Positions 41,200 through 50,066 of a stretch of DNA of 64,000 nt are shown piece by piece. This DNA is from Actinomadura rayongensis (GTDB lineage Bacteria > Actinomycetota > Actinomycetes > Streptosporangiales > Streptosporangiaceae). A program made the position numbers and the translations under genes. A model generated the notes under the pieces. That model did no database searches and was not told where the DNA came from. It was given only the letters and a program-made list of their open reading frames with translations. Every line of letters begins with the position of its first letter. Position 1 is the stretch's first letter. The stretch spans positions 248,001 through 312,000 of the forward strand of contig NZ_WUTW01000004.1 of NCBI RefSeq assembly GCF_009831215.1. Direction: 5' to 3'.

Positions 41200-41685
41200 T
41201 TATCGACGATCCTCGTTGTCGGCCACCCGGTCCCCTTCCCCGAACCCCCCGGTGGAACCGAAGCCGCCCGCCCCCCGGGCGCTGCCCGGAAGATCGGCGA
41301 CCTCGTGGAAGACCGCGTGCGCGACGCGCTGCACGACCATCTGCGCGATGCGGTCGCCGCGGCGCAGCCGGACGGTCTCGCGAAGATCGGTGTTCAGCAG
41401 GGTCACCCTGATCTCACCTCGGTAGCCGGCGTCGACCGTACCGGGTGCGTTGACGATGGTCACCCCCAACCTAACCCCCAAACCCGAGCGCGGGTGGATG
41501 AAGGCCGCGTAACCGTCGGGCAGGGCGATCGACACCCCGGTCGGGACGCTCGCGCGCTCCCCCGGCGGCAGCTCGACGTCGACGGCGGCGTACAGGTCGG
41601 CGCCCGCGTCGCCGGGGTGGGCGTAGCCGGGCACCGGCAGCTCCGGGTCCAGCCGCTTGATCAGGACGTCGACCTTCTCGCTCAC
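41200..41685 (-). CDS. dut: deoxyuridine 5'-triphosphate nucleotidohydrolase (dUTPase)
   Basis: The 161-residue enzyme hydrolyses dUTP to dUMP and diphosphate, keeping uracil out of DNA and supplying dTMP synthesis. All five trimeric dUTPase motifs are present: HPGDAGADLYA, PRSGLG, VNAPGTVDAGYRGEI, RGDRIAQMVVQ, and the C-terminal RGAGGFGSTGG that closes over the active site. GTG 41685 has AAGGTGG upstream; an ATG 54 bp earlier gives no family-like sequence. It heads the dut-DUF3710 operon. Confidence 0.95.
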   Translation of the reverse strand: MSEKVDVLIKRLDPELPVPGYAHPGDAGADLYAAVDVELPPGERASVPTGVSIALPDGYAAFIHPRSGLGVRLGVTIVNAPGTVDAGYRGEIRVTLLNTDLRETVRLRRGDRIAQMVVQRVAHAVFHEVADLPGSARGAGGFGSTGGFGEGDRVADNEDRR

Positions 41686-41779
41686 GTGCCACCTTCGCCG
41701 TCGGGATCGGGGGTCCGGCGGACGAGCGTCGCCGCTCACCGGCCGCTCGGATTTTACCGGCGCGGGGCCTCCCCCGCCG

Positions 41780-42661
41780 TCAGGACGCGGCCCGGGCAGC
41801 GGGGGAGGTGGTGAGGTAGGCGGTGGCGAGCCGGGTCGAGCACTCGCGGGACGGGTGGAAGTCGCGGCGCAGGTAGCGGCGGGCGGCGGCGATCATGAAG
41901 CGGTTGCTCGGCAGCAGGCCCTTGCGGACGGCCCGCCGGTAGTCGCGGACGCGCGGCCGGACGCCCTTCAGCGTCGGGTCCTGCGCGCACAGGAACACCG
42001 CGCCGAGGTAGACCGCGAGCGGCATCGCGACGACCCCCGCGAGGAACGCGATGAAACGGCGCCAGTACGCGCCGGAGACGTGCTGGTACACGTCGAACGC
42101 GACCGATCGGTGCTCGACCTCTTCGGCGCCGTGCCAGCGCAGCAGGTCGAGCATCGTGGGGTCGGCGCCGGCCGCGTCCAGCGCGCGGGCCTCCAGGATC
42201 CACTGGCCGAGGACGGCCGTGTAGTGCTCGATCCCGGCGATGATGCCGATCCGGGCGTTCAGCCACGCCCGCCGGGGCAACAGCGGGACGGGCGGACGGT
42301 CGCCGAGCAGCGTCTGGAACAGCCACTCGATCCGCGCGGTGAGCGGGCGCGGGTCCAGGCCCCGCGCGCGCATCTGCCGGTCCAGGACGCCCTGGTGGGA
42401 GTAGGCGTGGACGGCCTCCTGCCCCATGAACCCGCGCACCTCGGCGTGCAGCCGCTCGTCGCCCGCCACCAGCGGCAGCGCCTGCTTGTAGACGCGCACG
42501 AACCACCGCTCGCCGGCGGGCAGCAGCAGGTGCAGGACGTTGATGAAGTGGGTGGCGACGGGCTCGCCGGGGATCCAGTGCAGCGGGGTGTCCGACCAGT
42601 CGAACCGCACCCGCCGGGGGGCGATGACGGGGTGACGTTCGTCCGGTACGGGGTCGTTCAT
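41780..42661 (-). CDS. predicted metal-dependent hydrolase, PF10118 family
   Basis: The 293-residue protein has ferritin-like metal ligands spread as in PF10118: FMGQEAVHAYSHQ (near 80), IAGIEHYTAV (near 140) and GAEEVEHRSVAFDVYQ (near 175). A short hydrophobic hairpin (about 195-220) suggests membrane association. Family members resemble diiron oxygenases or hydrolases; none has a settled reaction that I can assign. It is divergent from a TetR regulator that probably represses it. Confidence 0.85.
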   Translation of the reverse strand: MNDPVPDERHPVIAPRRVRFDWSDTPLHWIPGEPVATHFINVLHLLLPAGERWFVRVYKQALPLVAGDERLHAEVRGFMGQEAVHAYSHQGVLDRQMRARGLDPRPLTARIEWLFQTLLGDRPPVPLLPRRAWLNARIGIIAGIEHYTAVLGQWILEARALDAAGADPTMLDLLRWHGAEEVEHRSVAFDVYQHVSGAYWRRFIAFLAGVVAMPLAVYLGAVFLCAQDPTLKGVRPRVRDYRRAVRKGLLPSNRFMIAAARRYLRRDFHPSRECSTRLATAYLTTSPAARAAS

Positions 42662-42853
42662 GCCGCCTCCTCCGTGTGTTCCGCATCACTCGTCGCGTCC
42701 GTCCCGGCACGAACTTGCGTCGCACCGGCGATCGGTCCGACGATCGAGGGGAGCCGCCGGACGGGGGGCGCGCCGGACCCGTCGTACTCACGCGAGGCCG
42801 GAACCGCGGCGCGGTTTTTGATCGTCCGCGCGTTAACCGCGTCCGCCACGCCA

Positions 42854-42872
42854 ATTAGACTTCCGATCTAAT
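42854..42872. promoter_or_regulatory. TetR-type operator candidate
   Basis: The inverted repeat ATTAGA-N7-TCTAAT (arms 42854-42859 and 42867-42872) lies 37 bp before the TetR start in the divergent gap, in a local AT-rich patch. It probably controls both the TetR gene and the PF10118 gene. Confidence 0.6.
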
Positions 42873-42909
42873 ATGAGCAGCCGCTGAACGAAAGTCAAGA
42901 GAGGACGCG

Positions 42910-43617
42910 ATGACGGCCCAGGCGAGCCAGGACCAGACCCGATCCGGCCGGCGGGGCGAGGCACGGCGCGGCGCGATCCTGGAGGCGGCGGGCGCGCTGT
43001 TCGCCGACCGGCCCTACGACGTCCTGTCCATCGACGAGATCGCCGACGCCGCCGGGGTCGCCAAAGGCCTCATCTACTACTACTTCGGCAGCAAGCGCGG
43101 CCTGTTCCTCGCCGTCATCGAGTCCGCCGCGTCCGCGCTGGAGGAGCTGACCGAGGAGTACGACGGCCTCTCCCCCGCCGAACGGCTCATCCGCACGCTC
43201 GACGGGTTCCTGTGGTGGGCCGACGGGCACCGCTCGGCGTTCCACACCATCCTCAGCGGCGGCATCGGCGTGGACGACGAGGTCGCCGCGTTCTACCGGC
43301 GCGTCCGGACCCGTCTGGCCACCGCGCTCAGCCAGGGCCTCATCGGCTCCCCCGACCCCCGGCCCGTCCTGCGCGTCGCCATCGACGGCTGGATGTCGTT
43401 CGTGGAGGGCGCCGCCGTCGCCTGGCTCGAACGCGGCGACCTGGAGCGCGACGACGTCCGCGACCTGTCCGTCCGGGTGCTCGGCGGCGTGCTCCAGGCC
43501 GTCGGCGCGACCGACCCGGCGTGCGACCGGCCCGCCGACCGGACCTCCGACCGGCCCACGACCCCGGACGCGCCGCCCGCGGCGGTCCCGGCCGAGGTCG
43601 CGGCCGAGACCGCCTGA
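42910..43617 (+). CDS. TetR family transcriptional regulator
   Basis: The 235-residue protein has helix-turn-helix residues about 18-65 (RRGAILEAAGALFADRPYDVLS, then ADAAGVAKGLIYYYFGSKRGLF). The ligand domain ends with a low-complexity Asp/Pro/Arg tail (CDRPADRTSDRPTTPDAPPA). Regulators of this subgroup often govern lipid or fatty-acid genes. The divergent PF10118 hydrolase is the likely target. GAGAGGA precedes the ATG. It is convergent with valS, with 7 bp between the stops. Confidence 0.92.
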   Translation: MTAQASQDQTRSGRRGEARRGAILEAAGALFADRPYDVLSIDEIADAAGVAKGLIYYYFGSKRGLFLAVIESAASALEELTEEYDGLSPAERLIRTLDGFLWWADGHRSAFHTILSGGIGVDDEVAAFYRRVRTRLATALSQGLIGSPDPRPVLRVAIDGWMSFVEGAAVAWLERGDLERDDVRDLSVRVLGGVLQAVGATDPACDRPADRTSDRPTTPDAPPAAVPAEVAAETA

Positions 43618-43624
43618 GGGCCGG

Positions 43625-46159
43625 TCAGCCCGCCGCCAGCTCCACGTCCACGGCCAGCTCCGCCGGGCCGTCCTCCAGCAGCAGCTCGGCGATCCGGCCC
43701 GCCGCCGCGAGGTCGCCGCGCGCCACCCGGTCCGCCGCCGCGCCCCGGACGACCGCGCGCGTCACGTCCGCCCGCATCGACGCCCGCGCCGCCGACTTGG
43801 CCCGCCGGACCTCGCGCAGCGCCGCGCCCGTCACCGCGAGGACGTCGGCGTCCCCGGCGTCGGCCAGCTCGGCGGCCTCGGGCCACGGCGCGCGGTGCAC
43901 CGAGCCCTCCCGCCACCACGACCAGACCTCCTCGGTCACGAACGGCAGGACCGGCGCGAACAGCCGCAGCAGCACGCCGAGCGCCGTCCGCAGCGCCGAC
44001 CGCGCCGACGCCGCCGCCGGGCCCGTCCCGTACGCGCGGTCCTTCACCAGCTCCAGGTAGTCGTCGCAGAACTCCCAGAAGAACCGCTCGGTGCGCTCCA
44101 GGGCCCGCGCGTAGTCGTAGTCGTCGTACGCGCGCGTCGCCTCGTCCACCACGCGCGCCAGCCCGGCGAGCATCGCGCGGTCCAGCGGCTCGGTCGCCGG
44201 GCCGTCCGCCGCGCCGAACCCGAGGACGAACTTCGACGCGTTCAGGATCTTGATCGCGAGCCGCCGGCCGACCTTGATCTGCCCGGTGTCGAACGCCGTG
44301 TCGGTGCCCGGACGGCCGCTCGCCGCCCAGTACCGCACCGCGTCCGACCCGTACTCCTCCAGCAGCGCGATCGGCGTGACCACGTTGCCCTTGGACTTCG
44401 ACATCTTCTTGCGGTCCGGGTCGAGGATCCACCCCGACAGCGCGGTGTCGCTCCACGGCAGGCCGCCGTGCTCGGCGTCCGCCCGGACGACCGTCGAGAA
44501 CAGCCACGTCCGGATGATGTCGTGCGCCTGCGGACGCAGGTCGAACGGGTACACGCGGCCGAACAGGTCCGGGTCGCGCTCCCAGCCGCCCGCGATCTGC
44601 GGCGTCAGCGACGACGTCGCCCAGGTGTCCATGACGTCCGGATCGCCGGTGAACCCGCCAGGCTCGCCGCGCTGGTCCTCGTTGTAGCCGGGCGGGGCGT
44701 CCGACGACGGGTCCACCGGCAGCTCGGCCTCCGCCGGGACGATCGGCGCGTCGTAGCGCGGCTCCCCGGCGTCGTCCAGCGGGTACCAGACGGGGATCGG
44801 CACCCCGAAGAACCGCTGCCGCGAGACCAGCCAGTCGCCGTTGAGGCCCTCGACCCAGTTCTCGTACCGCGCCCGCATGTACGCCGGGTGCCAGCGCAGC
44901 TCCCGGCCCCGGGCGAGCAGCCGCTCCCGCCGCTCGGCGTCCCGGCCGCCGTTGCGGATGTACCACTGCCGGGTCGTGACGATCTCCAGCGGGCGGCTGC
45001 CCTTCTCGAAGAACTTCACCGGCCGGACGAGCCTGCGCGGCTCGCCGTCCAGGTCCCCGGACGCGCGCAGCAGCTCCACCACGCGCTCCTTCGCCGAGAA
45101 CACCGTCTTCCCGGCCAGCTCGGCGTACGGCCCGGGCGCGACGCCCGGCGGCGGCTCGGCGGCGAACCGCCCGTCCCGGCCGAGGACGGCGCGGGTCGGC
45201 AGGTCCAGCTCGCGCCACCACGTGACGTCGGTGAGGTCGCCGAACGTGCAGACCATGACGATGCCCGAGCCCTTCTCGGGGTCGGCGAGGCGGTGCGGAA
45301 GGACGGGCACCTCGGCGTCGAACAGCGGCGTCCGGACCGTCGTCCCGAACAGCTCCTGGTAGCGCGCGTCGTCGGGGTGGGCGACGAGCGCCACGCACGC
45401 GGGCAGCAGCTCCGGCCGCGTCGTCTCGATGTAGACCGGACGGTCCGCGCTCCGGAACCGCAGCCGGTGGAACGCGCCGGGCTCGTCGCGGTCCTCCAGC
45501 TCGGCCTGCGCGACGGCAGTGCGGAACGTGACGTCCCACAGCGTCGGCGCCTCCGCCAGGTACGCCTCGCCGCGCGCCAGGTTGCGCAGGAACGCGCGCT
45601 GGGACGCGGCCCGGGCCGTCGCGCCGATCGTCGTGTAGAGGTGGTCCCAGTCGACCGACAGGCCGACGCGGCGCCACATCTCCTCGAACGCGCGCTCGTC
45701 CACCTCGGTGAGCCGTTCGCACAGCTCGATGAAGTTCCGCCGCGAGATCGGGATCTGTCTCGGACCATCCCCGCGGGCGCGGGGCGCACGCTGCGCGAAC
45801 GGCTCGAATTCAGGATCGTATGGCAGGGACGGCTCGCAGCGCACGCCGAAGTGGTTCTGGACGCGGCGCTCGGTCGGCAGCCCGTTGTCGTCCCAGCCCA
45901 TCGGGTAGAAGACCGCCCGGCCGCGCATCCGCTGGTAGCGCGCGACCGCGTCGGTGTGGGTATAGGAGAAGACGTGCCCGACGTGCAGGGATCCGGAGAC
46001 GGTCGGGGGCGGGGTGTCGATGGAGTAGACGTCGGCGCGGGGGCGGGTCCGGTCGAACCGGTACGTCCCCTCCTCTTCCCAGACGCGTACCCACTTGTCC
46101 TCCAGGCCGTCGATCGAGGGCTTGGCGGGGACCTGTGGGGTAAACGACTGTCCGGTCAT
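43625..46159 (-). CDS. valS: valyl-tRNA synthetase, short archaeal-like type
   Basis: The 844-residue enzyme charges tRNA-Val. The class I signature is GSLHVGHVFS (near 55-65) and the KMSKS loop is KKMSKSKGN (near 585-593); the editing domain is between them, with IETTRPELLP. The sequence TVSGSLHVGHVFSYTHTDAVARYQRMRG...PMGWDDNGLPTERRVQ is of the type in archaea and some bacteria, not the NVTGSLHLGHA...GMDHAGIATQ of usual bacterial ValS. The C-terminal coiled-coil tRNA-binding arm of standard ValS appears reduced. It could be the only copy or an additional, resistant one. Confidence 0.93.
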   Translation of the reverse strand: MTGQSFTPQVPAKPSIDGLEDKWVRVWEEEGTYRFDRTRPRADVYSIDTPPPTVSGSLHVGHVFSYTHTDAVARYQRMRGRAVFYPMGWDDNGLPTERRVQNHFGVRCEPSLPYDPEFEPFAQRAPRARGDGPRQIPISRRNFIELCERLTEVDERAFEEMWRRVGLSVDWDHLYTTIGATARAASQRAFLRNLARGEAYLAEAPTLWDVTFRTAVAQAELEDRDEPGAFHRLRFRSADRPVYIETTRPELLPACVALVAHPDDARYQELFGTTVRTPLFDAEVPVLPHRLADPEKGSGIVMVCTFGDLTDVTWWRELDLPTRAVLGRDGRFAAEPPPGVAPGPYAELAGKTVFSAKERVVELLRASGDLDGEPRRLVRPVKFFEKGSRPLEIVTTRQWYIRNGGRDAERRERLLARGRELRWHPAYMRARYENWVEGLNGDWLVSRQRFFGVPIPVWYPLDDAGEPRYDAPIVPAEAELPVDPSSDAPPGYNEDQRGEPGGFTGDPDVMDTWATSSLTPQIAGGWERDPDLFGRVYPFDLRPQAHDIIRTWLFSTVVRADAEHGGLPWSDTALSGWILDPDRKKMSKSKGNVVTPIALLEEYGSDAVRYWAASGRPGTDTAFDTGQIKVGRRLAIKILNASKFVLGFGAADGPATEPLDRAMLAGLARVVDEATRAYDDYDYARALERTERFFWEFCDDYLELVKDRAYGTGPAAASARSALRTALGVLLRLFAPVLPFVTEEVWSWWREGSVHRAPWPEAAELADAGDADVLAVTGAALREVRRAKSAARASMRADVTRAVVRGAAADRVARGDLAAAGRIAELLLEDGPAELAVDVELAAG

Positions 46160-46252
46160 GCGGCCATCGTATTGACCGGCGCGGCCCGGGCGGCCGGGGA
46201 TGGGCGATTCCGGTAGCGTCGTGATCAGGATTGGACGATCGGGAGGACGAAG

Positions 46253-46546
46253 ATGGCGGACAAGGGCGACATCGGCTGGCGGCTGGTGGCCGGGGCCGCG
46301 GCGTTCGCGGGCGGCTGGGCCGCCAAGAAGGCGATCGGCGTCGCCTGGAAGAAGAGCACCGGCAAGGAGCCGCCGGTCAACCCCGAGTCGCCGGACGTGG
46401 CGCTGAGCGAGGCGGTCGGCTGGGTCGTCGTCGTCGGCATCGGCGTCGAGGTCGCGCGGCTGCTCGCCACCCGCGCCGCCGCGCGCCAGTGGGCGAAGGG
46501 GACCGGCGAACTGCCGTCCCAGCTCGTGGCCGACGCCGCGCCCTGA
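46253..46546 (+). CDS. DUF4235 small membrane protein
   Basis: The 97-residue protein has GGGAGGA upstream of its ATG. Two hydrophobic segments (about 9-24 and 55-70) flank the short basic stretch KKAIGVAWKKSTGKEPP. This is the DUF4235 pattern, an actinobacterial family of unknown function. It is divergent from valS with a 93 bp gap that must hold both promoters. Confidence 0.85.
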   Translation: MADKGDIGWRLVAGAAAFAGGWAAKKAIGVAWKKSTGKEPPVNPESPDVALSEAVGWVVVVGIGVEVARLLATRAAARQWAKGTGELPSQLVADAAP

Positions 46547-46604
46547 CGCGCGCCGGGGCGGGCGCCGTCGACAAGGCCGCTCCCGCCCCCGGCCGGACGC
46601 CGGG

Positions 46605-47453
46605 TCAGCGCTCGTCGGCGCGCGGGAGGCGCAGGACCTTGCCCGGGGACGTCCCCGGGGCCGCCGACGACACGACGACGCCGGGCCCGGCGCGGCGCAG
46701 GTCGGCGCGGACGGCGCCGGCGAGCCTGCGCGTCGCGGCGCGGTTCAGCGCGGCCCCGGCGGCGGCGCCGGTCAGGAACGGGCCGATCGTGGTCAGGCTG
46801 CGCCCGAGCGTCTTCAGCAGCCGTTTGCGGAGGGCGGACTTGGCGGCGGTCCCGAGCGCTCCGGTGAGCGTCCCCTCCTCCAGCGGGTCGATGCCCCGCC
46901 GTTTGGCCCAGGCCGTCACGTAGGACGTCGCCCGGACCGTTCCCGAGCCCTCGACGCGCACCCCGTACACCTCGTGCAGCTCGGCGATCATCTTCACCTC
47001 GATCGCCGCGACCACCAGGGTCTCGGCGACCAGTTGCGCGGGCGCGGTGAGCAGCAGCGGCGGCGCGGTGAACTGCACCGCCGCGAGCGCCCCGCCCGCC
47101 GCCCCGACGGCGGTCGTGCCGTGCCCCGCCATCCGCACCACGCTGTCGGCCAGGGCTTCCCCCGCCAGGCCGTGGTGGTGCTCGCGGAGCGTCGCGAGAT
47201 CGCGGACGGGGATGTGCGGTCCGGCGGCGAGGAGCAGGTCGGCGAGCCAGCGGCCCCCGGCCACCCCGGCCGTCCCGGCACGGCGCGCGCTCGCGCCGAG
47301 CAGGCGCGCCAGCCGCGCGAGCAGACGGCCGCGGGTCTCGCGGTCCATGTCGCCCGGCACGGCGAGGCGCCCGATGAGCGCGCCGATCTCGGTGGAGCCG
47401 CCGTCGGCCGACTCCGCCTCGTCCCGGCCCGTGCCGGTCGTCCCGTCCGTCAT
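46605..47453 (-). CDS. hypothetical protein, hydrophobic, possibly EcsC-like
   Basis: The 282-residue protein starts at ATG 47453 (GAAGGACGGG upstream). The N-terminus is charged. A hydrophobic Ala/Gly-rich core (about 110-160, VGAAGGALAAVQFTAPPLLLTAPAQLVAETLVVAAIEVKMIAEL split by charges) and a second one (GPFLTGAAAGAALNRAATRRL) suggest membrane contact. KMIAELHEVYG recalls EcsC-type proteins, but I am not sure. It starts 20 bp after the DUF4193 stop and is probably co-transcribed with it. Confidence 0.7.
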   Translation of the reverse strand: MTDGTTGTGRDEAESADGGSTEIGALIGRLAVPGDMDRETRGRLLARLARLLGASARRAGTAGVAGGRWLADLLLAAGPHIPVRDLATLREHHHGLAGEALADSVVRMAGHGTTAVGAAGGALAAVQFTAPPLLLTAPAQLVAETLVVAAIEVKMIAELHEVYGVRVEGSGTVRATSYVTAWAKRRGIDPLEEGTLTGALGTAAKSALRKRLLKTLGRSLTTIGPFLTGAAAGAALNRAATRRLAGAVRADLRRAGPGVVVSSAAPGTSPGKVLRLPRADER

Positions 47454-47473
47454 CCCGTCCTTCACCGCGCCGG

Positions 47474-47770
47474 TCAGGCGGCGCACTCGCGGCAGACCAG
47501 CCGGCCGTTCTTCTCGCTGGCGAGCTGGCTGCGGTGGTGCACCAGGAAGCACCGGGTGCACGTGAACTCGTCGGCCTGCCGCGGCACCACGCGGAAGGTC
47601 AGCTCCTCGTTGGAGAGATCGGCGCCCGGAAGCTCCGCGACCTCGCCGGCGTCCAGGTCCTCGTCGATGATGCTCGCGGCCTTGTCGGCCCGCCGAGCCT
47701 GGAGTTCCTGAAGGCTGTCCTCGTTGATGTCGTCGTCGGTCTTGCGTGGGCTGTCGTAGTCGGTCGCCAT
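47474..47770 (-). CDS. DUF4193 family protein
   Basis: The 98-residue protein MATDYDSPRKTDDDINEDSL... is a highly conserved actinobacterial family (Rv2699c). The middle is acidic, and the C-terminus has four Cys in FTCTRCFLVHHRSQLA and RLVCRECA, a zinc-ribbon-like arrangement. Function is unknown. GGAG lies upstream of the ATG, after a possible -10 CATAAA. Confidence 0.92.
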   Translation of the reverse strand: MATDYDSPRKTDDDINEDSLQELQARRADKAASIIDEDLDAGEVAELPGADLSNEELTFRVVPRQADEFTCTRCFLVHHRSQLASEKNGRLVCRECAA

Positions 47771-48316
47771 CTTGGTGTCTCCATCCCCCTCGATGCTTTA
47801 TGCGCCCCGTCGCGCGGATCTAACGCGCGAAGGGCCGTTCTTGTGCCCGATCCGGGCGGGAAATTCTGTCACGTGCGGTGAGCTGCGACACACGAGGCGC
47901 GACCACCTCCACGGTTGACGGCCGACATCGACATGGCCGCCGATGATGTGGTTTGCGTCACCTTCGTGCAGGTCGTCACGGTGTGGAACAGGCCGTGACT
48001 TCCGGCTCGGCAACCCACGGCGGCCGGGATCATATCGGTACCCAGTGCCCGGCGCGCACCAACCTCACACGCGCCGCGCCGGTGCGGGTTCCCGGCGGGT
48101 CCGGTGGGACGGGACGCATCTGGCGCGCCGCGGCGGACGCCGAGGACGGTCCGGAGCGAAAGGACCGAACCACGAGCTTCGGTGAAACGTCCGAACTAAC
48201 GCGATATCGTGCCCGCCTGAGACCGGGGCGGCCCCGTGGAGGACGGGGCGCGCCGCACGGCCGGGCCGGGCCGGGATCGACGGCGGGCACATTCACTGCG
48301 GGTGGAGGAACTGGAC
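47771..48316. other. 546 bp region without a convincing gene
   Basis: The gap separates divergent DUF4193 and kinase genes and should hold both promoters. It is less GC-rich at 47800-48030. The inverted repeat GTCACGG-N11-CCGTGAC (47975-47981 and 47993-47999) is a possible operator or small hairpin. A short minus-strand open frame of 71 codons has no ribosome binding site and no coding-like composition. I find no tRNA or riboswitch. Confidence 0.5.
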
Positions 48317-50011
48317 ATGCCGGATGCCGCTCCCCTGGAGCCAGGGGACCCCCGGGCGCTGGGACAGTACGAGGTGGTCGGGCGACTCGGCGCGGGCGGG
48401 CAGGGCGCGGTGTTCCTCGGCCGTGTCCGCGGCGGCGGCGCCTATGTGGCGATCAAGCTGCTGCACACCCAGATGGCGGCCGACCCGTCCGCGCGCGCCC
48501 GGTTCACCCGGGAGGTCGCGGCGGCGCAGAAGGTCGAGCCGTTCTGCACGGCGCGGGTGCTGGAGGCCGACGTCCAGGGCGACCAGCCCTACGTCGTCAG
48601 CGAGTTCATCGACGGGCCGTCCCTGCACGACGCCATCGCCCACAACGGGCCGTTCGGCCGCGAGGAGCTGGAACGGCTCGCGATCGGCACCGTGACGGCG
48701 CTCGCGGCGATCCACGAGGCGGGGATCGTCCACCGCGACTTCAAGCCGAACAACGTCATGCTGGCGTCCGACGGCCCCCGCGTCGTCGACTTCGGCATCG
48801 CGCGGACCGTCAACTCGCAGGAGAGCGCGGTCACCGCGACGGGCATGGTCGTCGGGACGCCCGGCTACCTGGCCCCCGAGCAGCTCACCGGCGCGCCGCT
48901 GACCCCGGCCGTGGACATCTTCGCGTGGGGCGCGACGATGGTGTTCGCGGCGACCGGGCAGTCGCCGTTCGAGGCCGAGACGCTGCCGGTCATCATCAAC
49001 AAGATCCTCAACGACGAGCCTGACCTGTCGGCGCTGCCGGCGGGCCACCTGCGCGACCTCATCGGCCGCTGCCTGTCCAAGGACGCCGGGCTCCGCCCGC
49101 CCGCCGCGCAGCTCCTGCTGTTCCTGCTGGACGGCGCGGGCGCCGCGCCCGCCGGGCAGGGCGCGGACGCCGAGGCGCTGATGAACCAGGGCACCCGGAT
49201 CGCGTCCCAGCTCCCGGCGCCGCCCGCACCGCCCGCGCCGCGTCCGCCCCAGCAGCCGCCGCACCACCAGCCGCAGCAGGCGATCACGCCGCCGCCGATG
49301 CCGCTGAACCAGGCCGGGTTCGGTCAGCAGGGGATGGGCCAGGCGGGGCCGCACACGCCGCCGCCGCAGCCGCTGACGCCCCCGCCGATGCCGATGTACC
49401 AGGGCGGTCCGCAGCCGGGTCCGGGGACGCCGCCGCCGATGCGGGGGCCCGCGACGCCGGGGCCGATGATGGCCGGACCGTACGGCCCGCCGCCGCCCAA
49501 GCCGTCCGGGACGAACCCGGGGGTGTTCATCGGGATCGGGTGCGGCGTGCTCGCGCTGATCGCGCTCATCGCCGTCGTGGTGGTCGTGGTCGTGGCCAAC
49601 AGCGGGAACGACGACCCGATCATCGACTACTCGCCGTCCCCGACGTTCAGCTCGGCGCTCGGCGGCGGGCTCATCGGGACGTACAAGGGCACGGGCTACC
49701 AGCCGAACACGTCGTCCGGCGGCGAGTCGTTCACGCCGTCGTTCTACCTGTTCGGCAAGGCGGGCACGGCGACGTACACCTACACCGACGGGCACAGCAC
49801 CTGCTACACCAAGCTGACGCTGATGCCGGAGAACACCAACAGCGTGCGCTACGTGTACCGCGAGGAGTCGCTGCTGTCGGACAAGTCGCAGTGCGCGGAC
49901 GGGTACGTGAGCTTCCTGCCGTCGTCCTCGACCACGATGCGGTGGGAGTGGCGGCAGAGCACGCCGACGGCCGGCAGCGCCCTCGCGTACGGGACGGTGA
50001 CCAAGCAGTAG
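48317..50011 (+). CDS. transmembrane Ser/Thr protein kinase with external sensor domain
   Basis: The 564-residue protein has GGAGG before ATG 48317. The kinase domain is about 17-275: glycine loop LGAGGQGAVFLG, VAIK, catalytic HRDFKPNN, DFGIA and APEQ. A Pro/Gln-rich linker (about 290-415) leads to a membrane helix (GIGCGVLALIALIAVVVVVVVA, about 428-449) and an external domain of about 110 residues (LIGTYKGTGY...YGTVTKQ) with two Cys. The external domain presumably senses an unknown signal. The neighbouring kinase gene is a close paralogue in the catalytic region, indicating tandem duplication. Confidence 0.92.
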   Translation: MPDAAPLEPGDPRALGQYEVVGRLGAGGQGAVFLGRVRGGGAYVAIKLLHTQMAADPSARARFTREVAAAQKVEPFCTARVLEADVQGDQPYVVSEFIDGPSLHDAIAHNGPFGREELERLAIGTVTALAAIHEAGIVHRDFKPNNVMLASDGPRVVDFGIARTVNSQESAVTATGMVVGTPGYLAPEQLTGAPLTPAVDIFAWGATMVFAATGQSPFEAETLPVIINKILNDEPDLSALPAGHLRDLIGRCLSKDAGLRPPAAQLLLFLLDGAGAAPAGQGADAEALMNQGTRIASQLPAPPAPPAPRPPQQPPHHQPQQAITPPPMPLNQAGFGQQGMGQAGPHTPPPQPLTPPPMPMYQGGPQPGPGTPPPMRGPATPGPMMAGPYGPPPPKPSGTNPGVFIGIGCGVLALIALIAVVVVVVVANSGNDDPIIDYSPSPTFSSALGGGLIGTYKGTGYQPNTSSGGESFTPSFYLFGKAGTATYTYTDGHSTCYTKLTLMPENTNSVRYVYREESLLSDKSQCADGYVSFLPSSSTTMRWEWRQSTPTAGSALAYGTVTKQ

Positions 50012-50066
50012 CGGCTGCCCCGCTCGTCCCCCGTCCCGCCGTCCTCCCGTCCGGAGGTGCTCCGCC

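Noticed and set aside
47798..48013. 71-codon minus-strand ORF in the gap before the kinase genes
   Set aside because: It has no ribosome binding site, an unusual composition and no family; it is more likely promoter DNA.
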